From: UBA5216 sp043743335
GTDB taxonomy: Bacteria; Pseudomonadota; Gammaproteobacteria; Burkholderiales; SG8-41
Length of the DNA stretch: 64,000 nt
Assembly (NCBI GenBank): GCA_043743335.1
Contig: JAYTWR010000081.1
Coordinates: forward strand, 1 to 64,000
Direction: 5' to 3'
Made by a program: the position numbers and the translations under genes. Under the pieces are notes generated by a model. It did no database searches. It had not been told where the DNA came from and worked only from the letters and a program-made list of their open reading frames with translations. This document shows, in pieces, positions 41,525-50,931 of this stretch (position 1 is the first letter of the stretch; every line of letters starts with the position of its first letter).

Positions 41525-41572
41525 GTGCTGCCGCCGTGCTGCCGTGCTGCCGTGGTGCTGCCGCCGTGCTGG
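41525..41572. repeat. GTGCTGCC-type tandem repeat
   Basis: Five GTGCTGCC-containing units of 8 or 11 bp lie in the divergent region between the CaiB-type and Bug genes. The 8/11 periodicity suggests repeated slippage. Confidence 0.7.
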
Positions 41573-41616
41573 TATTCTAGACAGACTTGCAGCCCTTGGG
41601 AACGAACGACCATTTT

Positions 41617-42612
41617 ATGAGAAATTCTTCGCGGAAATTATTTTGCGCGCCCGTATTTGCGCTCGCACTGTGGGTTTACGGCGGGGCAAATAGGGCAGGG
41701 GCTGCGGATTCAGCCACGTACCCCACTCGTCCGGTGCGCCTGCTCGTGCCTTTTCCGCCGGGTGGTGGCACGGATTTTCTGGCGCGTAGCATCGGCCAAA
41801 AGTTAAGCGAGCGCCTTGGGCAGCCATTCGTGCTCGACAACCGCCCCGGCGGTGGTGGCATTGCCGCCACTGAGGCCACGCAGCGCGCCAACGCCGACGG
41901 CTATACGCTGTTGCTGTCGTTCAACGGTCAGCTTGCCGCCAGCCCGCATCTGGAAAAAGTGAGTTACGACGCCGCGCGGGATTTTGCTGCGGTGAGCATG
42001 CTGGCGGTGTCGTATCACCTGCTGGTAGCGCACCCTTCGGTGCCTGCTAAAAACGTGCGGCAGTTAATCGAGCTTGCACAAGCCAAGCCCGGCGTGCTCA
42101 ATTTTGCGTCTAGCGGCAACGGCACCAATCCGCATTTGGTGGGCGAGCTTTTCAAAACTGTGGCCAAAATCAACATGGTACACGTGCCGTACAAAGGCAC
42201 CGGCCCGGCGGCCATTGCCGTGCTGGCCGGCGAATCGCAACTCATGTTTAGCAATCTCACTGCGGTGTTGCAGCCGGTGCTCGCGCGCCGCCTGACGGGG
42301 CTGGCAGTCACGCGTCCGCAACGCTCGCCGCTCGCGCCGGAAGTGCCCACCATGGTGGAATCTGGCGTCAGCGGCGTGGAAGCCGAATCTTGGTTTGTGC
42401 TGCTCGCCCCGGCGGCCACGCCACGCGCGGTGCTGATGCGCTTGAACGCTGAGGTCATCCGCATCGCCGCCACGCCCGATTACCGGGCACAGCTTGAAAA
42501 AAACGGTTTTGACGTGCTGACCAGCCAGCCAGAAAGCTTTCCGCCATTTGTGCGCGCCGAACGTGAAAAATGGGGCAAAATCATCCGAGCTGCCGGCGTG
42601 GTGAGCAACTAA
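41617..42612 (+). CDS. Bug/TctC-family solute-binding receptor
   Basis: A 331-residue receptor with a signal peptide ending NRAGAAD, then YPTRPVRLLVPFPPGGGTD, DNRPGGGG, NADGYT and MVHVPYKGTG, a textbook Bug pattern. ATG 41617 follows an AT-rich stretch without a strong ribosome-binding site; an upstream in-frame ATG at 41587 would give a non-signal extension. It is divergent from a CaiB-type CoA-transferase and lies 84 nt before ubiX. No tctAB genes are present. The ligand is probably a carboxylate given the neighbour, by inference only. Confidence 0.9.
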   Translation: MRNSSRKLFCAPVFALALWVYGGANRAGAADSATYPTRPVRLLVPFPPGGGTDFLARSIGQKLSERLGQPFVLDNRPGGGGIAATEATQRANADGYTLLLSFNGQLAASPHLEKVSYDAARDFAAVSMLAVSYHLLVAHPSVPAKNVRQLIELAQAKPGVLNFASSGNGTNPHLVGELFKTVAKINMVHVPYKGTGPAAIAVLAGESQLMFSNLTAVLQPVLARRLTGLAVTRPQRSPLAPEVPTMVESGVSGVEAESWFVLLAPAATPRAVLMRLNAEVIRIAATPDYRAQLEKNGFDVLTSQPESFPPFVRAEREKWGKIIRAAGVVSN

Positions 42613-42696
42613 AAAACTGTTTAGAAACAATATGATAGTATGGAAAATCCGCGTTCCACTCCGCCCTTGTAGCTTCACACACAGGCCGTATAGACC

Positions 42697-43287
42697 ATGA
42701 AACGATTGATCGTCGCCATCACCGGCGCTTCCGGCGTAATCTACGGCATACGCGCGCTTGAAATTATTCGTAAAATCAAAGACATAGAATCGCACGTGAT
42801 ATTGTCGCCGTCTGCCGCGCGCACCATGGCCGAAGAAACCGACTACACCGTCGATCAAGTACGCAAACTCGCCGATGTGCTCTACAACTTTAAGGACATC
42901 GGCGCGGCGATTTCCAGCGGCTCGTTCAAAACCGAGGGCATGCTGATCGCCCCGTGCTCCGTCAAAACCCTGTCGGGCATCGCCAACAGCTTCAACGAAG
43001 AACTCATCGTGCGCGCCGCCGACGTGTGCCTCAAAGAACGCCGCCGCGTGGTGCTGATGCTGCGCGAAACGCCACTCCACGCCGGGCACATCCGCCTGAT
43101 GGCACAGGCCACCGAAAACGGCGCCATCATCATGCCCCCGGTGCCGGGGTTTTACAGCAAACCCAAATCCATAGACGAAATGGTCACCCAAAGCGTGGGG
43201 CGCGCGCTGGATTTGCTGGGCATTGAGGCGGGGGTGGTGCGGCGGTGGAAAGACGACGCGCCAACGGCCAAACCCAAACGTCCGTGA
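42697..43287 (+). CDS. ubiX: Flavin prenyltransferase UbiX
   Basis: A 196-residue flavoprotein that attaches a dimethylallyl group to FMN to make prenyl-FMN, the cofactor of UbiD-type decarboxylases. Diagnostic stretches are VAITGASGVIYGIRAL (phosphate loop), VILSPSAARTM, SSGSFKTEGMLIAPCSVKTLSG (FMN and substrate contacts) and RRRVVLMLRETPLH. Length is normal for the family. No ubiD gene is within the window, so it probably serves ubiquinone synthesis or a distant decarboxylase. The stop codon overlaps the GTG start of a DUF2390 gene (GTGA). Confidence 0.93.
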   Translation: MKRLIVAITGASGVIYGIRALEIIRKIKDIESHVILSPSAARTMAEETDYTVDQVRKLADVLYNFKDIGAAISSGSFKTEGMLIAPCSVKTLSGIANSFNEELIVRAADVCLKERRRVVLMLRETPLHAGHIRLMAQATENGAIIMPPVPGFYSKPKSIDEMVTQSVGRALDLLGIEAGVVRRWKDDAPTAKPKRP

Positions 43288-43805
43288 GTGAGAGTGAGAT
43301 TGAGAGTGAGCGTGTGAGTGAGTCGGCGTTTTGGCGGTTTTCGCTATGGTATTACCAGATCCCCGGCATCGCGCGTGCGTGCCTTGCCTGGCAAGACAAC
43401 CACGGTGCGGACGTCAATATCTTGCTGTTTGTAATTTTCTTGGGCGATGCAGGCCGATACCTCTCGGTCGACGATATACACCGCATCGACCGCTCTGTAA
43501 CTGAGTGGCGAGCTCGCGCAGTGCAACCACTGCGCGACCTCCGGCGGCTTTTAAAGGACGGGCTGCAACCCGTTGCATCTGCCCATAGTGAGGCCTTGCG
43601 TAACAACCTGAAAGCCTGCGAACTCCACGCGGAGCAGTTGCAGCAGGAGGCCCTAGAGCGCCTGTTCCCGGTAGCTTCCGTCGGCACTCCGGGACGCTCC
43701 ATCGACACAGTCAGGAACAACATTTCCGCTTATGCAACCTTGCTCGGTAGCGTCCCCGGCGGTTTGGTAGAGGTATTGGCCGCATCCGTAACGCCACGCC
43801 TGTAG
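43284..43805 (+). CDS. DUF2390/TIGR02444-family protein
   Basis: A 173-residue protein whose core, FWRFSLWYYQIPGIARACLAWQD followed by GADVNILLFVIFLGDAGRYL, is the signature of TIGR02444. The GTG at 43284 overlaps the ubiX stop codon in GTGA, so the two are translationally coupled. The first dozen codons are a Ser-Glu low-complexity stretch from a GTGAGT-rich repeat that also contains a second in-frame GTG at 43314. The C-terminal half is helical and Gln/Leu-rich. Family function is unknown. Confidence 0.8.
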   Translation: MSESEIESERVSESAFWRFSLWYYQIPGIARACLAWQDNHGADVNILLFVIFLGDAGRYLSVDDIHRIDRSVTEWRARAVQPLRDLRRLLKDGLQPVASAHSEALRNNLKACELHAEQLQQEALERLFPVASVGTPGRSIDTVRNNISAYATLLGSVPGGLVEVLAASVTPRL

Positions 43806-43885
43806 ACCACTCGGCCACTCGTCCACTCGTCAACAACCAAGCACGCGCAACCGTGGGTCTTAAGTGGCAGCGCCCAGCCAGCCCG

Positions 43886-46800
43886 CTACTTGTTGTCCTC
43901 TTTCACGTAGTTATACGTCCGCGTGCGGTTGCGACTAATGGGTGGATCTATCTTGGTTGGTTTGATCGGCGAACTGTTGCTGCCATCGCGCGGCGGGGCA
44001 CCGATCAGTACAGCCGTTGGTACACCATCGATAGGCACAACCCCCACCACGGGAGAGGGCGGCAAACCACCGCCCGCAAACAGTGACGAACGGTTTCCGC
44101 CGCATGAGGCATTGTTCGCCGTACCTATCGTACCGGATGCGTTAAACAGATTGACGAAGTAGCCGTAGGCATTGCCCAGCACAGAACCACAGGAATTATT
44201 CGACGCGACGGGCATATTGGTACTGAAAGTCACCATACCGGCGACGATGACCGCCGAGGTGACGCCCTGCTCACCCGTTCCGTTTGCATTGAGGCTCATG
44301 AACCACCCCTTTTTTGTCAAGTTTGGAGAAGACAGGAGGGATGGCGTATTGCAGGTAGTGGTACCGGTGAAATCCAACATTTGCGACGTATTATCTAAAT
44401 CCACAGCACCGCCTGACGTGGCGGTCAAGTCATCCTTATAGACATACGCACGATTCACTACCGGCGTCGTATAGGGGTAGCTGGTGATCAACGGATGCTC
44501 ACGGTCCCCGGAAACCAGCGCCAAGTAAGCCGTAGTTCCACTGGAAAACAACCCCGGCCCGAACAGAAACTTGCGGCCCCCGCCATTGGTCTTGGCGACT
44601 TTGCGCATAGTCCAGTTGGCACTGGTGAGCGCAGTCAGGGTGGTTGGCGAATTGACGAAATCCACACGATAGATGTTCCCACCCGTATCCGCTGCATAGG
44701 CATAATCGACCAAGCCGTCGTTGTTAACGTCGATCAAGCTGACATCACCGACCACACTGCGATCCGTGTTAAACGAGCGAACGATGGAACCGTTTGTTGC
44801 ATCGATGAAGTAAATGACGCTGCCTTTGGGGGAACTGCAGCTCGGGGACGACGACTCCGCATCCTCACATTTGTCGTACCCCCCTCCCATCGCTACCACC
44901 GGCAGCGTCGTCGCCGTCGAGTAGCCATTGACGAAAGCAGCGCTGGGCGTAGACCAAGTTTGGCCAATACCGTCGAAGCCTGTGCTACAGCCTATATCGT
45001 CGTTCTGATTCGGGCAACCTTTACGCCATAACAAGGTGGGGTTGCTCGTCGGCGTAGTGACATCAAAGCCGTACACCATGCGTCCACCGCGGCGCTGTGC
45101 CGGATAAATATAGACTTTGCTGTTATTGGCGTTTTGAAAGACACCGATTGAGCCATCAAAGAAGTAATCCTTTTTTGCCGAACCGATTGCCGGCGTCGGG
45201 GGATACGCTACCGTGGGCGTATTGTCCATCAAACGCTGCAGTCTAGCGCCGCTGTCGTTATAGAACTCCGGTGCAATATAGGCCCAACGCTCCTTGCCGC
45301 CACCTGTGGGGGACGCGTCAACGGCGCGCAGCGTTCCGTCATTCGATCCGTAATAAACCGTGACACCGGTTGAGCCACCGTAGTTTATCGGCAAAGGCCG
45401 CGAATGCACCACATCGCCGTGTATCGAAGGCCGCGGCACGTTACTGGTTGGCCCGCCGCTGCCGGTATCGTTATTCACGTCCTTACCCAAGGTAAAGTTC
45501 ACCAGATTAGCGCCCAAACCCGTGTTCGTGGTGTTGAACGGCACCAGCGTACTGGCCGCCCCTGTCAACACATTGCGATTAACCACGTTGCTCGGCGAAG
45601 CAGGGTTGTTACCCCGACGCAGCACCTCTGCCACAGCGCCTTTTTCCACGGTAGGGCCATCGGGCAGATCTGAATAACGATTACTCAAGGCCACAGTCGC
45701 GCACTTGCTGGCTGGGTCGGGATCAATCGCGCTGGTTAACGTACTCCAGTAATTTGTTGTATCCGTCGTCCAGAAACTGGCTGCACAATCCGCCACAAAG
45801 CCCGTCAACGAATTGGTTGCAGCGTTGCCATCTTTATCCACGAGATCGAGCACGCCGTTGACACGGCCTACTGCATATTGCTTGAGATTGCCAAACCAGC
45901 GTGGCTTGGTACTGGGTTCAGGCCGGAACATGCCGATGAACACCTGGTTGGCATTCTGTGTGCGGTTAGTCGCATTCACCGGCAAGCTCGCCGAAGCAAA
46001 GGTGGAGTTTACTGACTGTATTTCACTGAGAATGGCGGTTAACGCATCGGCAATGGCCGCTTCGCTGGATGCCTGAAAATACTTGCCCCCGCCGACTGCT
46101 GCCATACTTTGCAGCAACGCGGTGGTGGCGGCGTTAGGCTGCTGGTTATACACGTCGATAGTGTAAGTGGTAACCGATTGCTTGATGGTATCCGCGCCAT
46201 TAGCCGAGTTTTTGACCGATGCCTGATGGAGAAAGCGCGTCCATTCATCAGCGTTGGCGCCATCGGTAGGCGTTACAGAACCGCCCGACGGCACCAGGGT
46301 GGTGTCAATCTGATTGCCAAAAACCGAGAAGTGGGCAGTGCCGGACGCACACGCAGGCGCCGTATAGTTTGATTGCGGGTTGCCGAACAGACAACCACCG
46401 GCGTACCGGCTACATTGGGTCGCGTATTCGGTAATGCCCAGCGGCGAGGCATACTGCGAGGCTGTGGTGCCTAAGGGGTCGCCCGGCGAGGCCACTGCCG
46501 CAGTAGTGTTGGTCGCCGTCTGGGAAATAACGTATTTAAACGTGGATGCCGGCGTGGCGGTTTGCGTGTACGCATACTTAAAGGCAGACGCTGGCGGTGT
46601 TGACGTCCGCGAAAAGTTGTACTTAAAGGTTGCTGCGGCCAACGCAGACTGCGTTACGTTGTATTTGAAGGTCTGCGGCGTAGGCGTGGCGGTTTGCGTC
46701 ACCGCATATTTGTTTGTGAGTGTCGTCGGGGTCGCCGTCCGGTTAGTGTTGTAGTGCACTTGCGGATTGGAGCAACCTGTGCCGGCACCCGGCCCCGTTT

Positions 46801-48640
46801 GCTTGGTCGTCCCGGCATACGTGCAGGTGTTACCCGATGGGCATGCGGTTGTGGCATCCGCAGCCAGTTGGACATTGGTAGGTGCCGTATTACCGGGAAA
46901 GCAACCGGCCGTTGCAACGGTAGCAGTGACAGGCGGCGTGCACGATGCACCCACGGCGCCAATGGCATACGTGCACGTATTACCGGAAGGGCAAGTCAAG
47001 CCGCCCCTATCGCCACCGTTAACACCCGTCTGCGCCGCCGCCGGTGTGGCATAGCACGACGCCGTCGTCGAGCTACTGCCTGCGGACACTGAACATGTGG
47101 CACCACTGGTCGCCCCTGCAGTGTATGTGCAGGTGCTGCCACCGGGGCAGGTCAAAGCGCCATGATCGGCAATCAACTGCGCGCTGGTTGGGGAGGCCCC
47201 AAAACAAGACGTCGTAACGCCGGAACTATTTACCGGCACAGTACAGGAAGCGCCGCTGGTGGCCCCCGCAGAATAGGTGCAAGTACTGCCGGAGGGGCAC
47301 GCCAGTTCCGCAGTCATTTGGATGGTGGTGGGCGAAGCGGCATAGCACGACGCAGTGACCGCCGGTGTTGTTGTCGGTGTCACGGGGCACGCGGCACCCT
47401 GCGCGCCAGCAGCGTAAGTGCAAGCGTTGCCCGAGGGGCAGGTCAGCGCCCCATCGCTGGCCAGCGCAGCCGCACCCGGACTACTGGTAAAGCAGCCGAT
47501 GGTGGTACCGCTGGACGACGTGACCGGTGTTCCCGGGATCGCAGCACCACTGGCCACGCCCGCTGCATAGGTACAGGTTGCACCGCCGGGGCATGTCATG
47601 CCGCCGATATCAGTGCCTGCCGTAACAGCGGCGGCAGCGGCGGCAGCCGTCGCATAGGAATTGTTGGTCACGCCAGCATTCGTCGCCGCGACGGTTTTAA
47701 CGCCTTGCCCGTAGGCCGTATAGGTGTAGAGCCCCCCCGGCACAGGAGCGGTAACCGTCCCCGTTGATGTGGGCGCCCCACAGGTGCAGGTGTCGTATCC
47801 CGCACCCGCTGCACAGGCCGCAGTGTAATCGGTGGTCACACAAGCTGCCTGATTAGCATAACAAGCTGATGTAAAGCCCAGGTTGGTAGGGAAAGTGGTG
47901 GTTCTGGTCGTATAGTTTAAATAGTTAATCTGTGGACTGACACTGCCGCCCAAGCTAGTAAGTGTGGTTGAATTCGCTGCGTTATCACCCGCCGGGCCGC
48001 TTGAATTGGGATTAGAGATGACGATAATAAAATTCCGGCCGCAGGCGTTAGAATCCGACAGAGGCGATTTGAATCTGGAGTAATTCGTGGTGTAACCATT
48101 CGGATCCGGAGTAACAGATCCCGAAGGCATCGCGTTGGGCGAGTAGGCATTACCCCCCGAAAAATAGTTATACACGTCATACATTAGATTCCCGTACGGC
48201 GTGTTCGCATTACGCTTTTCACTCGGGCTATTGATATTGTTGAAAATAGTATCCAAGGTCGTTGAAAAAGCCGATTTTACGGCGACAGTCAGAGGCTGAA
48301 TCGCTTGGCGAATAAACCCGCCATTGTCGTTGGCGTTGCCGCCAGTAACAAACTCCATCAGACCAATATCAACGTTTGAATTCAGCGTACTCACCACGTT
48401 CTTGATGGCACGAACCTCAGACTCCCCTTGAGTAATACCGCCAGGCCATTGCTGGCTCTGCCTCGTCCAGTTAGCCGTGTTATCCAGCACGATCAAAATT
48501 TTGGGGTTATCGGCATTGCCGCCGCCGCCGACAAAAATGTCAATATCCTCGGCTCGGCTCTGCAGTGGATAAAACGTGATGGCTACGCTCAACAGCCAAG
48601 CCATTATTCGGTACAGCGGGGAATGAGTCGAACGATACAT
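43886..48640 (-). CDS. pilY1: PilY1 type IV pilus tip/adhesin protein with expanded Cys-rich repeats
   Basis: A 1584-residue secreted protein. After the signal region (IMAWLLSVAITFYPLQSRA) comes a von Willebrand A domain with MIDAS-like LIVLDNTANWTR. About 500 residues later the domain resumes and closes at VGGGKYFQASSEAAIADAL. Between these lie six CPxGxxCTY modules and five FKY-x-x-TQTATP-type repeats. The C-terminal part is the PilY1 propeller, with a calcium loop of EF-hand type, DVNNDGLVDYAYAAD, as known to control pilus retraction in Pseudomonas. A P-rich tail ends the protein. It is the last gene of pilE-fimT-pilV-pilW-pilX-pilY1. The size exceeds usual PilY1 because of the repeat insert. 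Confidence 0.92.
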   Translation of the reverse strand: MYRSTHSPLYRIMAWLLSVAITFYPLQSRAEDIDIFVGGGGNADNPKILIVLDNTANWTRQSQQWPGGITQGESEVRAIKNVVSTLNSNVDIGLMEFVTGGNANDNGGFIRQAIQPLTVAVKSAFSTTLDTIFNNINSPSEKRNANTPYGNLMYDVYNYFSGGNAYSPNAMPSGSVTPDPNGYTTNYSRFKSPLSDSNACGRNFIIVISNPNSSGPAGDNAANSTTLTSLGGSVSPQINYLNYTTRTTTFPTNLGFTSACYANQAACVTTDYTAACAAGAGYDTCTCGAPTSTGTVTAPVPGGLYTYTAYGQGVKTVAATNAGVTNNSYATAAAAAAAVTAGTDIGGMTCPGGATCTYAAGVASGAAIPGTPVTSSSGTTIGCFTSSPGAAALASDGALTCPSGNACTYAAGAQGAACPVTPTTTPAVTASCYAASPTTIQMTAELACPSGSTCTYSAGATSGASCTVPVNSSGVTTSCFGASPTSAQLIADHGALTCPGGSTCTYTAGATSGATCSVSAGSSSTTASCYATPAAAQTGVNGGDRGGLTCPSGNTCTYAIGAVGASCTPPVTATVATAGCFPGNTAPTNVQLAADATTACPSGNTCTYAGTTKQTGPGAGTGCSNPQVHYNTNRTATPTTLTNKYAVTQTATPTPQTFKYNVTQSALAAATFKYNFSRTSTPPASAFKYAYTQTATPASTFKYVISQTATNTTAAVASPGDPLGTTASQYASPLGITEYATQCSRYAGGCLFGNPQSNYTAPACASGTAHFSVFGNQIDTTLVPSGGSVTPTDGANADEWTRFLHQASVKNSANGADTIKQSVTTYTIDVYNQQPNAATTALLQSMAAVGGGKYFQASSEAAIADALTAILSEIQSVNSTFASASLPVNATNRTQNANQVFIGMFRPEPSTKPRWFGNLKQYAVGRVNGVLDLVDKDGNAATNSLTGFVADCAASFWTTDTTNYWSTLTSAIDPDPASKCATVALSNRYSDLPDGPTVEKGAVAEVLRRGNNPASPSNVVNRNVLTGAASTLVPFNTTNTGLGANLVNFTLGKDVNNDTGSGGPTSNVPRPSIHGDVVHSRPLPINYGGSTGVTVYYGSNDGTLRAVDASPTGGGKERWAYIAPEFYNDSGARLQRLMDNTPTVAYPPTPAIGSAKKDYFFDGSIGVFQNANNSKVYIYPAQRRGGRMVYGFDVTTPTSNPTLLWRKGCPNQNDDIGCSTGFDGIGQTWSTPSAAFVNGYSTATTLPVVAMGGGYDKCEDAESSSPSCSSPKGSVIYFIDATNGSIVRSFNTDRSVVGDVSLIDVNNDGLVDYAYAADTGGNIYRVDFVNSPTTLTALTSANWTMRKVAKTNGGGRKFLFGPGLFSSGTTAYLALVSGDREHPLITSYPYTTPVVNRAYVYKDDLTATSGGAVDLDNTSQMLDFTGTTTCNTPSLLSSPNLTKKGWFMSLNANGTGEQGVTSAVIVAGMVTFSTNMPVASNNSCGSVLGNAYGYFVNLFNASGTIGTANNASCGGNRSSLFAGGGLPPSPVVGVVPIDGVPTAVLIGAPPRDGSNSSPIKPTKIDPPISRNRTRTYNYVKEDNK
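46505..47610 (-). repeat. Two tandem repeat families inside pilY1
   Basis: In the transcribed direction, six Cys-rich modules of about 40-48 residues, each with CP(G/S)GxxCTY and a second C-F/Y pair (about 47610 to 46800), are followed by five modules of about 13 residues built on FKYxxTQTATP (about 46745 to 46505). They interrupt the von Willebrand A domain. Confidence 0.85.
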
Positions 48641-48702
48641 AGGGGGCAACTCCAATAAAATCCGGTTTACGGCACCGGCACACCGTTGTTCAATACCAGC
48701 GC

Positions 48703-49233
48703 TTAGCAAGCCACCAAAGTGCAAACCGAATCAGCGGGCACCTGTAAGGCAGCACCTTGATGCAACTCAATTTTGGTGCTGGTGGCCGTATCTGTGGCCA
48801 CCACGTGAAGGTCGTATAAAGCCGATGCGCACAGCGAGTTGCCGGTGGAAGCACCCGCCACACCGAAGTTCTGTGATGTACCCAAAGTGCAACCCACTTC
48901 ACCGGGATCGGACAGATTTAACGCATTGTTCTTTTTAACCTGCGCCTGAATAATCCTAGGGGTCACAACGACCTGCACATCCGGTACGCCGTCGCCGTTA
49001 ACATCGATTTGCGAAGTGACTGCAGTAGTCGTGGCTGTGGGCGTACTAATCGCCGCCTCAATAACCTGTTGTGCAGCGCGCATGGTGTCGTTGCGAAATT
49101 GCTGGTTACCCACAATTTGCAAGTTACCTTTACTCATATTAAAGCTGGCCAACGCCATCAGCGTTAGCAGCACCAGCATAATCATGCCGATAATCAACAC
49201 TGCCCCCTGTTGCTGCCGTAACGAACTGTTCAT
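48703..49233 (-). CDS. pilX: Minor pilin-assembly protein PilX
   Basis: A 176-residue protein with the PilX N-terminal domain: QQQGAVLIIGMIMLVLLTLMALASFNMSKG, where the Gly-Ala-Val-Leu after the basic leader is the prepilin-like cleavage region and a long hydrophobic helix follows. A DVNGDGVPDVQ stretch around residue 78-88 looks like a calcium-binding D-x-N-x-D-G loop. The ATG overlaps the stop of pilW by 4 nt. It lies between pilW and pilY1, its usual place. Minor pilins prime assembly at the tip and link PilY1 to the fibre. Confidence 0.9.
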   Translation of the reverse strand: MNSSLRQQQGAVLIIGMIMLVLLTLMALASFNMSKGNLQIVGNQQFRNDTMRAAQQVIEAAISTPTATTTAVTSQIDVNGDGVPDVQVVVTPRIIQAQVKKNNALNLSDPGEVGCTLGTSQNFGVAGASTGNSLCASALYDLHVVATDTATSTKIELHQGAALQVPADSVCTLVAC

Positions 49234-50336
49234 GGCACTCTCCGGGAAGAAGGGTTATTGAGCCTGACGGTTGCGTTGTAGGCATGCCGCTTGATGCCGT
49301 CGTTAAAGGGGCCAAATACATTGTCGGTGCCATCGAATTTCTGACCCAAGGTGTAACTCTTGGTATCGGTGTAACCGGTGGCGTTTTCGATGTTACGCGC
49401 CAGCAGATTGACTTTAACGGAATAGGTACGCAACCAATTCCGCACACAGGCGTTGCCGGAACAACTGTTGTAGGCACCCGGGTCGGCGGTAACACCGTCT
49501 ATCGCCCCGTCGTCGTTGGCATCCACGCCGTATTCAATCTGAAGATTCTCGATGCCATCAACCAAGGGCACAATGGTAAATCCCCCCGCGCGTAACTCGG
49601 CGCGCTTAAGCGTGGGGATGCCATCAGAACCCACGTTGTTGTTGGCGACAAAATAGATTCGTACAACCATGGTTCTGTAATTTGCGATAGTGGTGCAATC
49701 AATGGCATGCTTGGTCATACCAGAGGTGCCGGCATCCAGAACAAAATGATTTTGATAATCTGTCGATGTGCCAGCCGAGTTATAAATCTCCCCTTCCTGG
49801 TAGCAATTTGACGCTTGGAAATAGGGTACACCGCTCGCGGCGGCGTCACAGTCGGCATCAGCGGTGGGGCCGGCAACGCAGGTGCTCGCCCGGCGAATCA
49901 CGAGCACATCTGTCCCGGCGCGCAGATCACTGATGCAAGAAGGAATGGTCGCACTGATGGGATTATCAACACCTTGAACATGCACAAAAAATGCATTTCT
50001 TAAATCGCTGGCTGCGAAAAGACACGGATCCGGCATGCTGCTCATGGATGTCAACGGGGGATTGTTTGGCAGTATGATCTGGCGATAAGGGTCGAAAGAA
50101 TCAAAATAGCCCGCCATGCGCAGATCTTTGGTCAACAATTCAATGGCGTAACGGCCGCTTTCGATCTGTCTGTTGCTACGCTCGATTTCTGCACGTGTCT
50201 GGCTGCTCTGCACAAACACCGTGGCAAGAGTAGATAGAATAAGCAGTGCAAGCGCCACCGCAACCATCAATTCAACGAGGGAAAAACCGCCTTGGAACAA
50301 TCGCCCGCGATGACTGCGTGAAGCATTGTCTGTCAT
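49230..50336 (-). CDS. pilW: Minor pilin-assembly protein PilW
   Basis: A 368-residue protein with a prepilin leader and cleavage site at QGGFSLVELMVAVALALLIL. The fifth residue of the mature part is Glu, as needed for methylation and assembly. The body contains paired Cys and an EYGVDANDDGAIDG calcium-loop-like segment. ATG 50336 lies 4 nt after the pilV stop; a GTG at 50348 that overlaps pilV is an alternative. It is the fourth gene of the minor-pilin operon. Confidence 0.9.
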   Translation of the reverse strand: MTDNASRSHRGRLFQGGFSLVELMVAVALALLILSTLATVFVQSSQTRAEIERSNRQIESGRYAIELLTKDLRMAGYFDSFDPYRQIILPNNPPLTSMSSMPDPCLFAASDLRNAFFVHVQGVDNPISATIPSCISDLRAGTDVLVIRRASTCVAGPTADADCDAAASGVPYFQASNCYQEGEIYNSAGTSTDYQNHFVLDAGTSGMTKHAIDCTTIANYRTMVVRIYFVANNNVGSDGIPTLKRAELRAGGFTIVPLVDGIENLQIEYGVDANDDGAIDGVTADPGAYNSCSGNACVRNWLRTYSVKVNLLARNIENATGYTDTKSYTLGQKFDGTDNVFGPFNDGIKRHAYNATVRLNNPSSRRVP

Positions 50337-50340
50337 GTAG

Positions 50341-50931
50341 TTACTCACAGCTCGGCAAGCCTATGGTGATGTTGGTCGATAATACGCGACGATAGCGATC
50401 GTCGCTGCCAAAAGAACCCTGGCCACAAGTCACCGCAGGAGCGCTGGTGGTATGCAAGCCCTGCCAAGCCAGTGCGACGCGATAAATTCCGGGGGTGCAA
50501 ACTCCCGCAGCGGGGTTTTGAGCCTGAATTTGGGTGATGCAACCTCGCGCACCGTCCATGGCACCTATCTTGGAACCGCTCTTGGTCTCAGCAGCACCCT
50601 GCAGAATTTTGCTCCATTCGCACTGGTCTCTGCCCGCAAAAGAAGACACGCTCCCGCAAGCGGTGGGTTGGGAGGTATCAGCAGTACCGAACGTTATGGT
50701 GGATACGTAATTTGCCGCGTCTGACCGGTTCGTATTGATACGGTCGACCATGTCATTCATCAGCGTCAAAGCCTGACTGCGCTGGTACGACTCCATCTCT
50801 ACCAGTGTCAGCTTGCTCTGTAATCCCGCCAAACCAAGCAGTCCCACTGCCAAGACAATTATGGTCACCAAGACCTCCAACAGGGTAGCCCCCTGCTGAC
50901 GCATCCTGCGCAATGACAAATTCGCTAACAT
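50341..50931 (-). CDS. pilV: Minor pilin PilV
   Basis: A 196-residue minor pilin with cleavage site RQQGATLLEVLVTIIVLAVG. Glu at mature position +5 and the hydrophobic N-terminal helix are intact. Four Cys in the C-terminal half (ACGSV, DQCEW, RGCIT, GVCTP) could form two disulphides. Its start overlaps the end of fimT by 7 nt. It matches the usual order between fimT and pilW. Confidence 0.9.
   Translation of the reverse strand: MLANLSLRRMRQQGATLLEVLVTIIVLAVGLLGLAGLQSKLTLVEMESYQRSQALTLMNDMVDRINTNRSDAANYVSTITFGTADTSQPTACGSVSSFAGRDQCEWSKILQGAAETKSGSKIGAMDGARGCITQIQAQNPAAGVCTPGIYRVALAWQGLHTTSAPAVTCGQGSFGSDDRYRRVLSTNITIGLPSCE

Noticed and set aside
42064..43191. Minus-strand frame spanning a Bug gene and ubiX
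   Set aside because: It is antisense to two clearly conserved genes and has no recognisable motif.
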